A stretch of 64,000 nt of DNA from Nonlabens spongiae (GCF_002117125.1 NZ_CP019344.1:1054001-1118000); one strand, 5' to 3'; shown: positions 1-10,965, numbered from the stretch's first letter. Notes: generated from the sequence alone by a model not told the origin. Program-made: numbers and translations.

Positions 1-513
1 GGGGTTGGGGGTGTTTAATTCCCCTATTTAAAATCGAGATCGAAAAGCCAATTCCCCTACCCTAAAGGGTGTGGCTTTTCCAATTACATTTTTATTTCGA
101 ATTAGTGGAAACTCTGCCCTTCAGGGTTAGGGAAAAGGCTTCGGTAAAAAGATTTATGATGTCATGCTGAGTCTGTCGAAGCATATCTTAAATTACCTTA
201 AAATGGTGGCTGAGGCTCTCGAAGTCCGGAATTCAAAATCCGAATCAAACTGCAAACTGACCACTTTAAGCGCCCTTCGAGTACTATGCCCTCAGGGCTC
301 GGCTTTTAATAGTATAACCGAGGGCTGAGGCTCTCGAAGCCCGAAATACGAATTCCAACTGCAACTGACTACTGCCACTCTAAGCGCCCTTCCATCGCTA
401 CATCCTCATGGCTCGGAATCTGAAATTTAAATGAGGACTGAGGCTCTCGAAGCCCGAAAATGCGAGTTTCAGCGACAACCGCCTACTGCCTAATGCCTAT
501 AGCTTACTGCCTA
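1..513. other. Intergenic region with short flavobacterial repeats
   Basis: No gene is supported here. The stretch contains three copies of a short unit reading about CTGAGGCTCTCGAAG(C/T)CCG, near 205-230, 320-345 and 430-455, plus a relative (GCTGAGTCTGTCGAAG) near 165. The same CGAAG-ending family recurs near 41510 and inside purL. The far left edge has a G-rich GGGGTTGGGGGTGTT segment like the one near 3980 and 4550. These look like degenerate intergenic repeat units rather than regulatory sites of the convergent SulP gene. Confidence 0.6.
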
Positions 514-2127
514 CTAAACCTCCGCATCCATCAAATCGGTAGCGATGTGGTAGCGAGGATCCTCTACACTGGTCTCAATAATGGTTTCAAACTCGGGATT
601 GCGGCGCATGAGCAGCTCCTTACATTCCGGACTTAGATGGGTCAATTTGATCTGTTTCCCTTGATCGAGGTATTTATTGGCCACATTTCTTAAAGCTTCG
701 ATTCCGCTATGGTCTTGTACCCTACTTTCCATAAAATCGATCTCGATCTTTTCTGGATCTTCCTTGGGATCGAACTTGGCGTTAAAATCTGTTACTGACC
801 CAAAGAATAATGGTCCCCAAATTTCATAGACTTTGGTTCCATCTTCCTTGATCTTTTTTCGTGCGCGGATGCGTTTTGCATTCTGCCATGCAAAAACTAA
901 CGCACTCATAATCACCCCTACGATTACCGCAATAGCGAGATCCTTCCAAACCGTAATCGCACTTACCGCGATAAGAACGAGAAGATCTGCCAGCGGAATT
1001 TTATTGATAATCCTGAAACTACTCCAAGCAAAAGTTCCGATCACGACCATAAACATGACTCCTACAAGCGCTGCGATGGGAATTTGTTCAATAATCGGTG
1101 CTCCAAATAAGATAAACATCAATAATGCAACGGCAGCAACCACGCCAGAAAGCCTTCCTCGACCACCTGAATTTACATTGATGATGGACTGACCGATCAT
1201 GGCACAGCCTCCCATTCCACCGAAGAGCCCATTCACAATATTTGCCGATCCTTGCGCGACGCATTCACGGTTACCACTACCTCTAGTTTCCGTTAACTCA
1301 TCTACAAGATTTAAGGTCATCAATGATTCCACAAGACCTACAGCGGCAAGTGATAAAGCTGTAACCAGAACAAGCCCCCAGTTTCCAGCCATGGTATCAA
1401 ACAGCGTAAAAATTTGAAATTGGAATTCTGGTAAAGATCCTTGAAGACCTGAACCACCACCGTCTCTAATAAAACTACCTACGGTTGCAACGTCGACTTT
1501 GAACAGAATAGTAATAGCTGCAACTACTACAATTCCCGTAAGAGCCGCTGGGACTGCTTTTGTCAACTTGGGTAAAAAATACATTATGGCCATGGTAAGC
1601 GCAACCAGTCCCAGCATGATATAAAGTGGTGTGCCTTCTAACCATGTTTTGGCATCGCCTTCACCAGTCGTGAAGAAATCAAGCTGCGCGAGAAAAATCA
1701 CGATCGCCAGACCGTTTACAAATCCCATCATCACGGGATGCGGAATCAATCTTACAAACTTCCCAAGCTTGAAAACTCCTGCCGAGATCTGTATAGCACC
1801 AACGATTAGCAGAGTGATAAAAAGCCACTGCAGTCCCAGATTTTCCATGGGCTGGGCGAGTTCCATTCCTACCTCATTTCCTTTATTGATCAGGTTGATC
1901 ATTACTACGGCCATAGCTCCCGTTGCACCAGAAATCATTCCCGGTCGTCCACCAAATAATGAAGTAATTAATCCCATCATAAAGGCTCCGTAAAGTCCTA
2001 TCATGGGATCAACACCTGCAAAAAACGCAAATGCAACCGCTTCGGGAACAAGCGCTAGTGCTACTGTAAGTCCAGAAAGAATGTCATTTTTTGGATTGCC
2101 TACAAAATTGTTGAAAAGCTTAACCAT
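514..2127 (-). CDS. SulP family inorganic anion transporter
   Basis: This 537-residue inner-membrane protein has the SulP layout: about a dozen hydrophobic segments (residues 15-415) followed by a cytoplasmic STAS domain (about 430-530). The N-terminal LSGLTVALALVPEAVAFAF stretch is the hallmark SulP transmembrane 1 region. The family transports sulfate, bicarbonate or other anions, and in marine bacteria many members are sodium-bicarbonate symporters of the BicA type; the substrate cannot be read here. The ATG start gives a complete SulP N-terminus. A TAnnTTTG promoter element lies about 20 bp upstream at 2147-2154. The gene stands alone, on the same strand as the ferredoxin. Confidence 0.93.
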   Translation of the reverse strand: MVKLFNNFVGNPKNDILSGLTVALALVPEAVAFAFFAGVDPMIGLYGAFMMGLITSLFGGRPGMISGATGAMAVVMINLINKGNEVGMELAQPMENLGLQWLFITLLIVGAIQISAGVFKLGKFVRLIPHPVMMGFVNGLAIVIFLAQLDFFTTGEGDAKTWLEGTPLYIMLGLVALTMAIMYFLPKLTKAVPAALTGIVVVAAITILFKVDVATVGSFIRDGGGSGLQGSLPEFQFQIFTLFDTMAGNWGLVLVTALSLAAVGLVESLMTLNLVDELTETRGSGNRECVAQGSANIVNGLFGGMGGCAMIGQSIINVNSGGRGRLSGVVAAVALLMFILFGAPIIEQIPIAALVGVMFMVVIGTFAWSSFRIINKIPLADLLVLIAVSAITVWKDLAIAVIVGVIMSALVFAWQNAKRIRARKKIKEDGTKVYEIWGPLFFGSVTDFNAKFDPKEDPEKIEIDFMESRVQDHSGIEALRNVANKYLDQGKQIKLTHLSPECKELLMRRNPEFETIIETSVEDPRYHIATDLMDAEV

Positions 2128-2146
2128 AGCCTTGAAATTAAGCGCG

Positions 2147-2154
2147 CAAAAGTA
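2147..2154 (-). promoter_or_regulatory. Bacteroidota -7 promoter element of the SulP gene
   Basis: On the minus strand this reads TACTTTTG, an exact match to the Bacteroidota -7 consensus TAnnTTTG, about 20 bp before the SulP start codon. Confidence 0.6.
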
Positions 2155-2256
2155 CTCATTAAATCGTAATTAATGAGCTCATAAGACTCTTAGACAATAG
2201 TAGCACTTCTCCAGAGCGACTCTAACCCAAGTAAAATAATTTGAGCTTAGGCTTAA

Positions 2257-3747
<1,491 letters not shown>

Positions 3748-3981
3748 AGTAAATTTCTAGTTAGCGCTGAACATTCTTTGTCCTGCGGACATTTCCACTT
3801 CGTCTCCGCTCAGCTCGACGCCTAAAGGGAAATTGATATCAAGTCCTATTCCCTTGAAGGAAGGGTTAGAGATGGGTGTTCACTCATACGTGTTACACCC
3901 TTTGTCCTGCGGACATTTCCCTCAAGGGAAATTTTATGTTATAGCTCCCTTCCCTCGAGGGAAGGGCTGGGGATGGGTGTT
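3748..3981. repeat. Intergenic repeat unit left of the DUF559 gene
   Basis: Contains two related units. Each has TTTGTCCTGCGGACATTTCC, then a CTCAAGGGAA-type segment, then a self-complementary TCCCTCGAGGGA with GAAGGGCTGGGGATGGGTG. Closely similar copies lie right of the DUF559 gene (4400-4441 and 4451-4560). No gene is seen. Confidence 0.7.
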
Positions 3982-4353
3982 CTACGTCGCTCTCAACTCA
4001 TCTATCCTACATTTTAAATCATCGAGAACCTTAAAGGGTTGATTTAAAACATCATCATTACTGAATCTCATGAATCGAACTCCTAACTTTTCTATTCTAC
4101 CCTGTCTAGTTGCATCTTCTAAAAATTGATGGTCGTGATATTTACCATCAATCTCAATCGCTAGACCTACTTCCTTAATATAAAAATCAACGACATAATC
4201 CAAAATGGGCATCTGTCGTCGTAAAACTATATTCAAATCACTTGATTTCACAAGGTTCCAAAACTTTATTTCCGCTTTAGTCGGATTTTTTCTAAGCCTT
4301 CTGGATAAATCTCTAGCGGCAGGTGAATATGGTAGAATATGGTGGTTGCGCAT
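3982..4353 (-). CDS. DUF559 domain protein (Vsr-like endonuclease fold)
   Basis: This 123-residue protein has the DUF559 pattern. An N-terminal ARDLSRRLRKNPTKAEIKFW is followed by LRRQMPILDYVVDFYIKEVGLAIEIDGKYHD (about residues 45-75), with the acidic residues D and E..DG expected at the PD-(D/E)XK active site, and then the FMRFSNDDVL segment. The family is related to very-short-patch-repair endonucleases; its cellular role is unknown. The gene is flanked on both sides by near-identical intergenic repeats, so it may travel with them. Confidence 0.85.
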   Translation of the reverse strand: MRNHHILPYSPAARDLSRRLRKNPTKAEIKFWNLVKSSDLNIVLRRQMPILDYVVDFYIKEVGLAIEIDGKYHDHQFLEDATRQGRIEKLGVRFMRFSNDDVLNQPFKVLDDLKCRIDELRAT

Positions 4354-4661
4354 GTCAAGTCAAATATAATTGCTCGTAATCAATTTGTGAGAAAGAACGC
4401 TCCCTTCCCTTGAGAGAAGGGCTGGGGTTGGGTGTTCTCTCATAGATGTTGCACCCTTTGCCTATCGGCATTTCTACTTCAACACCGCTCAGAGCGACGC
4501 CTCAAGGGAAATTTTATGTTATAGCTCCCTTCTCTTGAGGGAAGGGCTGGGGTTGGGTGTAAACACGAGAATATCTCCTAGCATTAATATTTAGACTAAA
4601 ATTTAATCGGATTTCCCATTTTGCTTTTGCATTTTTGTAGTTCACTTTTTAAAACTACACG
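4354..4661. repeat. Intergenic repeat units right of the DUF559 gene
   Basis: Holds two more copies of the unit seen at 3748-3981: 4400-4441, and 4451-4560 with TTTTATGTTATAGCTCCCTT and GAAGGGCTGGGGTTGGGTG. The last 100 bp before serC are AT-rich with no clear TAnnTTTG match. Confidence 0.65.
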
Positions 4662-5723
4662 ATGCTCAAGTACAATTTTAGCGCCGGACCTTGCGTCCTT
4701 CCACAAGAAGTTTTTAAAAAAGCGGCAGATGCTGTTTTGGATTTTAACGACCTCAGTATTCTTGAGATCTCGCACCGAAGCAAGGATTTTGTGCAGGTGA
4801 TGGAACAAGCGCAATCTTTAGCTTTCGAGCATCTGGGATTACAGGATAAAGGCTATAAAGCTTTGTTTTTAGGTGGAGGTGCCAGCATGCAATTCTTGAT
4901 GTGTGCCTATAATCTACTTGAAAATAAAGCTGCTTACCTCAATACGGGAACCTGGAGTGCCAAAGCGATCAAAGAGGCAAAAATGTTTGGCGAAGTGATC
5001 GAAGTCGCCTCTTCTAAAGACAGTAACTACAATCACATTCCCAAAAGCTACAGCGTCCCGAGTGATGTTGATTATTTCCACTTCCAGACGAACAATACGA
5101 TCTTTGGAACACAACTTCAGGAAACACCTAGCGTAGAAGTACCAATCGTTTGTGATATGAGTAGTGATATTTTCTCTAGACAGCGAGATTTTGACAAGTA
5201 CGATTTGATCTATGCCGGTGCACAGAAAAATATGGGTCCTGCCGGTGCGACGCTTGTTGTAGTAAAAGAAGAAATTTTAGGCAAAGTCTCTCGTAGCATT
5301 CCTTCTATGCTCGATTATAAAGTGCATATTTCTAAAGACAGTATGTTCAACACGCCGCCCGTATTCCCTATTTATGTGAGTATGCTGACCATGCAATGGC
5401 TTAAAGACAATGGCGGAATTTCATGGATCGAAGAATTGAATAATAAAAAAGCTGGATTGATTTACAATGAAATTGACCGCAATCCGCTGTTTGAAGGTTT
5501 TGTGACTGATAAAGCTGATCGTTCTAAAATGAACGCCACTTTTGTATTAAAAGATGAAGCTCACAAAGACGCCTTTGACCAGCTTTGGAAAGATGCTGGA
5601 ATCAACGGCCTTAACGGTCATCGTTCGGTAGGCGGTTATCGTGCCAGTATGTATAACGCTCTAAGTGTCGAAGCTGTGGAAACTCTGGTGAGTGTGATGC
5701 AGGAGTTGGAGAGGAAGGGATAG
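4662..5723 (+). CDS. serC: Phosphoserine aminotransferase
   Basis: SerC (353 residues) is the cytoplasmic PLP enzyme that turns 3-phosphohydroxypyruvate into phosphoserine. The start NFSAGPCVLPQEV, the FLGGGASMQF phosphate-binding segment (about residues 68-78), the PLP-lysine motif YAGAQKNMGPAGAT (about 183-196) and the C-terminal GHRSVGGYRASMYNAL are diagnostic. Length is normal for the family. In many flavobacteria serA follows serC; here the next gene, 4 bp downstream, encodes a GldM-C-like exported protein. Confidence 0.97.
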   Translation: MLKYNFSAGPCVLPQEVFKKAADAVLDFNDLSILEISHRSKDFVQVMEQAQSLAFEHLGLQDKGYKALFLGGGASMQFLMCAYNLLENKAAYLNTGTWSAKAIKEAKMFGEVIEVASSKDSNYNHIPKSYSVPSDVDYFHFQTNNTIFGTQLQETPSVEVPIVCDMSSDIFSRQRDFDKYDLIYAGAQKNMGPAGATLVVVKEEILGKVSRSIPSMLDYKVHISKDSMFNTPPVFPIYVSMLTMQWLKDNGGISWIEELNNKKAGLIYNEIDRNPLFEGFVTDKADRSKMNATFVLKDEAHKDAFDQLWKDAGINGLNGHRSVGGYRASMYNALSVEAVETLVSVMQELERKG

Positions 5724-5727
5724 AGTA

Positions 5728-6402
5728 ATGAGAACCTACCTCTATTTCATACTTACTTTAGCTTCTTTTTTTGGAATTGGGCAAACTGAGAGTTCATTCT
5801 TAGATTTTGAGATTCAAAACATTGAAGTTTCCAGGGACTCTATTCAACCCATCTTATCGCGTGAAGTGATCTATGTCGCCATGAAAAATGAAATCCAAAT
5901 TTGGGTGCCGGGTGCTGAAAAAGTTGATGTTAAAAATAAAGAGGTTAAAAAAATCGATGGTCACGGCACTTTTACGATTAGAGTGATAAGTCCTCGACAA
6001 CAGATTTTAAATCTAGAAATTGAAGCTGTCTTTCCTGATGGATCAAAAAGTGAATATGAAGTTCCACTTAGGATAAAAACACTTGGCAAACCCTATGTAG
6101 AAATCAACGGTTTCAACGGCAGCCAGACGTTGAGTGTAAATGAGCTTCAAAACGCAGAGATTACAGTAAGCATAAAAGATCCTTACTTTGATAGCAGGTT
6201 TAGCGTTGAAAGATTTATTATCATAATAGATGATAAACCTTACCGAATTGAAGGTAATCAAATAACAGAACAAGTTTTTAAAGTAATTAAATCATCAATA
6301 AGTAAGGAATATTTGTTTACCAACGTAGCATACTCATTATTAAATTCCGAAATGTACGTTTGTAAAGTTCATCCCCTCAAAGTACGAATCGAGAATGAAT
6401 AA
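5728..6402 (+). CDS. Exported protein resembling the GldM C-terminal domain
   Basis: A 224-residue protein with an N-terminal signal peptide (MRTYLYFILTLASFFGIGQ). The rest is beta-rich, with EVIYVAMKNEIQIWVPG near residues 48-65 and repeating short strands. This is reminiscent of the Ig-like C-terminal domains of the T9SS/gliding protein GldM (established family), but the similarity is read by eye. It begins 4 bp after the serC stop, so it is likely cotranscribed. It could equally be an unassigned periplasmic beta-sandwich protein. Confidence 0.6.
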   Translation: MRTYLYFILTLASFFGIGQTESSFLDFEIQNIEVSRDSIQPILSREVIYVAMKNEIQIWVPGAEKVDVKNKEVKKIDGHGTFTIRVISPRQQILNLEIEAVFPDGSKSEYEVPLRIKTLGKPYVEINGFNGSQTLSVNELQNAEITVSIKDPYFDSRFSVERFIIIIDDKPYRIEGNQITEQVFKVIKSSISKEYLFTNVAYSLLNSEMYVCKVHPLKVRIENE

Positions 6403-6435
6403 TAATTCTTATTCTATTCTAATAAGACTTGTAGT

Positions 6436-6924
6436 ATGCCCACCATCCATCTCGAGACTATCATAAAGGCGGATATCGAAATCGTCTTTGATCTCTCTCG
6501 CAGCATCGACCTCCATACGGTCTCTGCTGGTCAAACTGGTGAGACTGCGATTGCGGGCAAAACGAGTGGGTTGATAGGTTTAAACGAGAGCGTGACTTGG
6601 CGTGCGAGACATTTTGGTATTAATCAAACGCTTACCTCTAAAATCACTGCATACGATAGACCATTATATTTTGTAGACGAAATGGTAAACGGCGCCTTCA
6701 AATCTTTTAAACACGAGCATCATCTCAGACGCTCACCACAAGGCACGCTTATGACTGATTGTTTTCAGTATCAGTCGCCTTTCGGAATTCTGGGAAATCT
6801 TGCCGATTTCCTTTTTCTCAAAAAATACATGAAAAACTTCCTGACGGAGCGCAACCAAGTCCTCAAACAATATGCAGAATCGGGAGTTGGTAAGAATCTA
6901 CTTTCTCAAAATACTGATTCTTGA
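6436..6924 (+). CDS. SRPBCC family protein (START/Bet v1-like)
   Basis: A 162-residue soluble protein starting MPTIHLETIIKADIEIVFDLSRSIDLHT. This is the typical opening of SRPBCC 'cell division inhibitor/CDP-related' proteins, followed by the VTWRARHFG and YFVDEMVNGAFKSFKHEHH segments of the family. The fold forms a hydrophobic ligand-binding cavity; the ligand is unknown. It lies 33 bp after the GldM-like gene, on the same strand. Confidence 0.85.
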   Translation: MPTIHLETIIKADIEIVFDLSRSIDLHTVSAGQTGETAIAGKTSGLIGLNESVTWRARHFGINQTLTSKITAYDRPLYFVDEMVNGAFKSFKHEHHLRRSPQGTLMTDCFQYQSPFGILGNLADFLFLKKYMKNFLTERNQVLKQYAESGVGKNLLSQNTDS

Positions 6925-7018
6925 TTAGGTCTTCTGCCTATTTCTAGGTTTATCTGTGCTGCATTTGATGTAATTTTTTTCATACAACAGCTTTTAATGT
7001 TCTCGCTTTTATGTTCTA

Positions 7019-7033
7019 GCTTTCGCGAAAGCG
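7019..7033. repeat. Iterated palindrome GCTTTCGCGAAAGC, copy 2
   Basis: The 14-bp core lies in the 270-bp intergenic region between the SRPBCC gene and the FAD-linked reductase gene. No other feature is recognisable there. Confidence 0.9.
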
Positions 7034-7193
7034 AAACAATAATCAACCTCATTGCTAATCAAAGAAACGATTACGTTTATCAAGAGCATAAAATGAGAAA
7101 ACAGCGTTAAAGTATCTCTAACATAGCGTTTCTTTAATAAGCTCTAAATCATTATGAATTAACTTTCTGTCTCCATATAAAAACTAGACTGAA

Positions 7194-7859
7194 ATGGCAC
7201 ACCACGTAAAAATTCTCAACATAGCAAACGTAACTCATGACGTAAAACGAATTACGGTTCAAAAACCCAAAGATTATCATTTTATACCAGGTCAAGCCAC
7301 GGAAGTTGCTGTAGATAAAGACGGTTATCGCGATAAAAAACGTCCGTTTACCTTTACTTCCCTACCCAGCAACCACCATCTAGAATTTACCATTAAGATT
7401 TATCCTGACCACAATGGTGTGACTGATGAGATAGGAATGCTTGAGGAAGGCGACGGTTTGATCTTAGATGATGCCTGGGGAGCGATTGAGTATAAAGGAC
7501 CAGGAACATTTATAGCCGGTGGCGCTGGAGTGACTCCATTTATTTCCATTCTTAACCACCTACGCGCTGACCAGCAAATCAATGGCAACCGATTGATATT
7601 TTCTAACAAGACCAGCGATGATGTGATTTTGGAGAAAAGCTTCCGCCAGATGCTGGGCGAGAATTTTGTATCAACTCTGACTCAGGAGCAGAAAGAAGGT
7701 CATGAGCAAAGGCGCATAGACAAAGAATTTTTGAAAAATCATATCTCTGACTTCTCTCAAAACTTCTATGTGTGTGGTCCAGATGCCATGGTGGAGGATA
7801 TCAACAAACAACTAGAAGAGCTGGGAGCCAATGCGGATGCACTGGTTTTTGAAGAGTAA
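7194..7859 (+). CDS. FAD-binding oxidoreductase (flavodoxin/ferredoxin reductase-like)
   Basis: This 221-residue protein has the ferredoxin-NADP reductase-like architecture: an FAD-binding barrel (KKRPFTFTSLP, matching the RxYS/T FAD motif, about residues 44-55), then a Rossmann NAD(P) domain with FIAGGAGVTPFISIL (about 105-120) and FYVCGPDAMVEDI near the C-terminus. No 2Fe-2S cluster domain is present. It probably moves electrons between NAD(P)H and an unknown carrier. It is monocistronic by spacing. Confidence 0.87.
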   Translation: MAHHVKILNIANVTHDVKRITVQKPKDYHFIPGQATEVAVDKDGYRDKKRPFTFTSLPSNHHLEFTIKIYPDHNGVTDEIGMLEEGDGLILDDAWGAIEYKGPGTFIAGGAGVTPFISILNHLRADQQINGNRLIFSNKTSDDVILEKSFRQMLGENFVSTLTQEQKEGHEQRRIDKEFLKNHISDFSQNFYVCGPDAMVEDINKQLEELGANADALVFEE

Positions 7860-7938
7860 TACCGAGTGTACTTGAACTTCAAGTCATCAAAATATAATTA
7901 ATTCTTAATTTAGGACGCTTAACAATTTATGCTTTTAA

Positions 7939-8370
7939 ATGGATAATTATGTCTTGATGACTATTCTTTGTTTGCTCGGAATAGCGCTCCTCTATCTAGG
8001 TTTTCATTTGCGTTCCAAAACAAAAAAGATGGAAACTTACGGGAGACGTGTTACCGCAAAAATTGTAAAACACGTAGAAAAGGTGAGCAGAGATACTGAG
8101 GGAATGTCAACAACCTATTACTATCCAATCATTGAGTTTAAGGGCAGTGAGGGCAGATTAATTCAACAGGAGCTTAAACTTGGAACAACTATCAAATCTC
8201 GCAAAAAGACGATGAATATCATTTATTTACTCGAAGATGAAGAGTACGAGATTTTGATCGATAATGCATTTTTGAAGCATTGGTTACCAAATATTCTTAT
8301 GTGTTTAGGATTAACTCTCATTATAGTAGGTCTGGTGATGACACTTCCTGATTTTTTCAATCGGACTTGA
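7939..8370 (+). CDS. DUF3592-like membrane protein
   Basis: A 143-residue protein with an N-terminal transmembrane helix (about residues 5-25), a short beta-rich segment with YYYPIIEFKGSEG (about 60-75), and a second transmembrane helix near the C-terminus (about 118-138). This is the DUF3592 layout. The function is unknown. Confidence 0.75.
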   Translation: MDNYVLMTILCLLGIALLYLGFHLRSKTKKMETYGRRVTAKIVKHVEKVSRDTEGMSTTYYYPIIEFKGSEGRLIQQELKLGTTIKSRKKTMNIIYLLEDEEYEILIDNAFLKHWLPNILMCLGLTLIIVGLVMTLPDFFNRT

Positions 8371-8468
8371 ATCCTTAATGGAATCAATATTTATCAAGAG
8401 CTTCAAAGCAAAGAGCTCTTTCTTATAGGATTTAAACTAAATTTGCCCCTTAAAAAATCCGCAACTCC

Positions 8469-8810
8469 ATGTCAGATGAAATGAAACCCTGTCCAAAGTG
8501 TAATTCGCCTTACGGTTATTCTCTTGGCAATGAAATCTATGCCTGCCCAGAATGCTATCACGAGTGGAATCCCAACCAGAAAATAGAAGTTGAAACGCCC
8601 AAAATATTGGACTCCAACGGTAATGAGTTGAGTGACGGTGATGCAGTGATCGTCATAAAAGATCTACCGGTCAAGGGTGCTCCAAAACCCGTTAAAGCAG
8701 GGACAAAGGTCAAAAACATTCGCCTCACTGATGGCGATCACAACATCGATTGCAAGATCGATGGTTTTGGCGCGATGAGCTTAAAATCTGAGTTTGTGAG
8801 GAAGGCATAG
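8469..8810 (+). CDS. yjdM: Zinc-ribbon protein YjdM (PhnA-like)
   Basis: A 113-residue protein with an N-terminal zinc ribbon ([10 protein letters not shown]...CPECYHEW, residues 8-31) and the C-terminal domain [23 protein letters not shown]...[11 protein letters not shown] that defines YjdM/PhnA. The name 'alkylphosphonate utilisation' is historical; the role is not established. A 47-bp copy of its 3' end recurs downstream at 10045-10092. Confidence 0.92.
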   Translation: MSDEMKPCPKCNSPYGYSLGNEIYACPECYHEWNPNQKIEVETPKILDSNGNELSDGDAVIVIKDLPVKGAPKPVKAGTKVKNIRLTDGDHNIDCKIDGFGAMSLKSEFVRKA

Positions 8811-8967
8811 TCAGTTGATCTTGATTATTGTAGGCTATTTAGAGCTAAAGAGCTATTAATAAGTTGCCGAAATAATTTCATATATTTTCAGACATTAATT
8901 ATCAATATTTGTTCATTCAATAAGTCTGAATTAAATCATTAATGCTCAGAACTAAAATTAGCTGCTT

Positions 8968-10011
8968 ATGACCCGTGATATCAAACTATTTCTGCTAGTT
9001 GTAATTTTCTTAAATATCCTAAATGCACAGAGGTATTACGACCAGCAAACTGGAGAAGAATATGAAATAACGCAGCAGACAGATCAGAAAATCATCCATG
9101 CTTTTTTGAAAGAAAATAAAGCTAAAGCCATAGAATTTAATCCAGACAGGAATTCTAACTATCCTCTCCGAATTAAAAACCGTAGAGGTAATTGGGTCCT
9201 TTACGACTCGCGACAAGAAAGCTTCATCTTCAAGGAAGAAGGAAAAAGATATAGCTTTGAGTTTCCTGACTCACATTTAAGCATTAATGACCTCGCCATC
9301 GCTCACAGAAAAAAGAAGAAGTATTTAGTGAACTTAATGGAAGAGGAAATATTTGATAAAATCAGTTTTGATCAATTTAAGCCTATTGTTGCGATGGATA
9401 CTCTTCACCGTTATAATGAACAAGATGAGTTGGAGCCCATGATTTCAAGCCATATAACTTCCATTGCTATTCAAAGCAATGAAAAATGGGGCTTGGTGGA
9501 GCTGTCTGGTGAGGTGTATTTAAGTAGAAACTATTTATATGACTTTCCAGAAGATATTCCCGCCGCTACTGGTTTTCAGGGATTTCAGCTCGAGATGATG
9601 GAAAATTTGAGGAAAGATCGTAATTTAGATCAGCTCGTTGAATTAGATGATAATGGTTACCATTTTAAAGGCCGAAAGAGAAAAAGTAAACTCTGGGGAG
9701 TATACTCGGGTGAAGGTGTTGCTCGCAACGACATTCCTGCAGAATACGAGAAAATCGTGTATCACAATGGATCCAGTGAACTCTATGAAGTTTGGAAGGA
9801 TGGTAAGGTAGGTTATTATAATAGGATGCACGAGTTGGTCTTTGAACCTGAATTTGAAGACTTAGTATTATTCAACCTTGATTATACGTACGGCTGCGCC
9901 CTAAAGAAAGATGGTAAATGGCAACTTTATTATGTGGACGCTCCAAAAAAGATGGTAGAAGGACAAGCTGAAACTTTAGAAGGGTTGCGGGAATTGTGGT
10001 TGAATAGATAA
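8968..10011 (+). CDS. Exported protein with WG-like repeats
   Basis: This 347-residue protein has an N-terminal signal peptide (MTRDIKLFLLVVIFLNILNAQ). Its repeating segments NEKWGLVELSGEVYLS, RKSKLWGVYSGEG, DGKVGYYNRMHELVFEPEFEDL and KDGKWQLYY resemble WG repeats. Such repeat proteins are usually periplasmic or surface-exposed; the function is unknown. The gene is bracketed by an approximately 47-bp direct repeat of the yjdM 3' end. Confidence 0.7.
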   Translation: MTRDIKLFLLVVIFLNILNAQRYYDQQTGEEYEITQQTDQKIIHAFLKENKAKAIEFNPDRNSNYPLRIKNRRGNWVLYDSRQESFIFKEEGKRYSFEFPDSHLSINDLAIAHRKKKKYLVNLMEEEIFDKISFDQFKPIVAMDTLHRYNEQDELEPMISSHITSIAIQSNEKWGLVELSGEVYLSRNYLYDFPEDIPAATGFQGFQLEMMENLRKDRNLDQLVELDDNGYHFKGRKRKSKLWGVYSGEGVARNDIPAEYEKIVYHNGSSELYEVWKDGKVGYYNRMHELVFEPEFEDLVLFNLDYTYGCALKKDGKWQLYYVDAPKKMVEGQAETLEGLRELWLNR

Positions 10012-10044
10012 ACCTTTTTCATACAATGGACTTTTCTATAGCAA

Positions 10045-10092
10045 CGATGGATTTTGGCGCGATGAGCTTAAAATCTGAGTCTGTGAGGAAGG
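10045..10092 (+). repeat. Partial duplicate of the yjdM 3' end
   Basis: About 47 bp running from CGATGG to TGAGGAAGG match positions 8759-8805 at the end of yjdM, with one inserted A and one T-to-C change. The duplicate is not part of a gene. The two copies bracket the WG-repeat gene. Confidence 0.9.
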
Positions 10093-10173
10093 TTTAAGTC
10101 TATTTTCAACAAATGACAGAATTCCATTTTAAGCTATTCATATAGTTACTCGTATTACTTTAATTAACCGTGT

Positions 10174-10189
10174 CGCTTTCGCGAAAGCG
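10174..10189. repeat. Iterated palindrome, copy 3
   Basis: Perfect CGCTTTCGCGAAAGCG in an intergenic region. Confidence 0.9.
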
Positions 10190-10327
10190 GGATAGAATCA
10201 ACAAGATTAACCCAATTTAAGACCTCAAAGTCTTATAAAAATGAGAAAACGTATTAGCGGAAGGCTAAAGCCCTAGCCCGTGGCATAGTTATGGTTTAAT
10301 TTTAAGCGATAATCAAAAATTACCATT

Positions 10328-10867
10328 ATGAGGTCTTCACTTCTATTTATACTGGGCTTAGCGTTTTTAACCGCTTCTTGCCAAAACACAACTACAAACA
10401 AAACCACTGAAGAGCGCTCCTACCCTATCGAAAAATCTGAGGAGGAATGGAAAAAACAACTGACCAGCAATCAATATGACGTGCTGCGCAGAGAAGGAAC
10501 CGAGCGCCCATTTGCAAACGAATACTGGGACAATAAGAAAAAAGGAATCTATTACTCTGCCGCGACCGGACAGCCGCTTTTCAGTTCAGAGCATAAATTC
10601 AAATCAGGCACGGGATGGCCTAGTTTCTATAAGCCGATCAGCGAAGATGCTGTTCTAGAATTCAGTGATAGAAAGCTGGGGTATGTACGCACAGAGATAG
10701 TGGACAGCGGTAGCGGCTCGCATTTGGGACATGTTTTTAACGACGGTCCTGAACCTACCGGACTGAGATATTGCATGAACTCGGCAGCGCTGATTTTTGT
10801 TGCCGAAGGCGAGGAACTACCAGAGATCGTAAAAGAGTGGCAAAAAAACCATGAGGATAAGTTGTAA
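10328..10867 (+). CDS. msrB: Peptide-methionine (R)-S-oxide reductase, lipoprotein form
   Basis: A 179-residue MsrB that reduces methionine-R-sulfoxide in proteins. The signal peptide ends in a lipobox (LTASC, Cys18), so the enzyme is probably anchored in the cell envelope. Catalytic-domain motifs are [11 protein letters not shown] (about residues 98-108), [12 protein letters not shown] and RYCMNSAAL with the catalytic Cys (about 151). The zinc-binding CxxC pairs of many MsrB proteins are absent. Confidence 0.94.
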   Translation: MRSSLLFILGLAFLTASCQNTTTNKTTEERSYPIEKSEEEWKKQLTSNQYDVLRREGTERPFANEYWDNKKKGIYYSAATGQPLFSSEHKFKSGTGWPSFYKPISEDAVLEFSDRKLGYVRTEIVDSGSGSHLGHVFNDGPEPTGLRYCMNSAALIFVAEGEELPEIVKEWQKNHEDKL

Positions 10868-10965
10868 TCGACACCGATGCAACGGGTCTTTTATCGAAAA
10901 ATCCTTCAAATGATTCATCTTAAATGACTTAACCGATTAAATTAGGTCATTTATAAACAGATCAA

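Larger units (their letters stand above)
10012..10327. other. Intergenic region with yjdM-end duplicate and palindrome
   Basis: Holds a duplicate of the yjdM 3' end (10045-10092) and palindrome copy 3 (10174-10189). No start-ready reading frame or hairpin terminator is clear. Confidence 0.7.
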
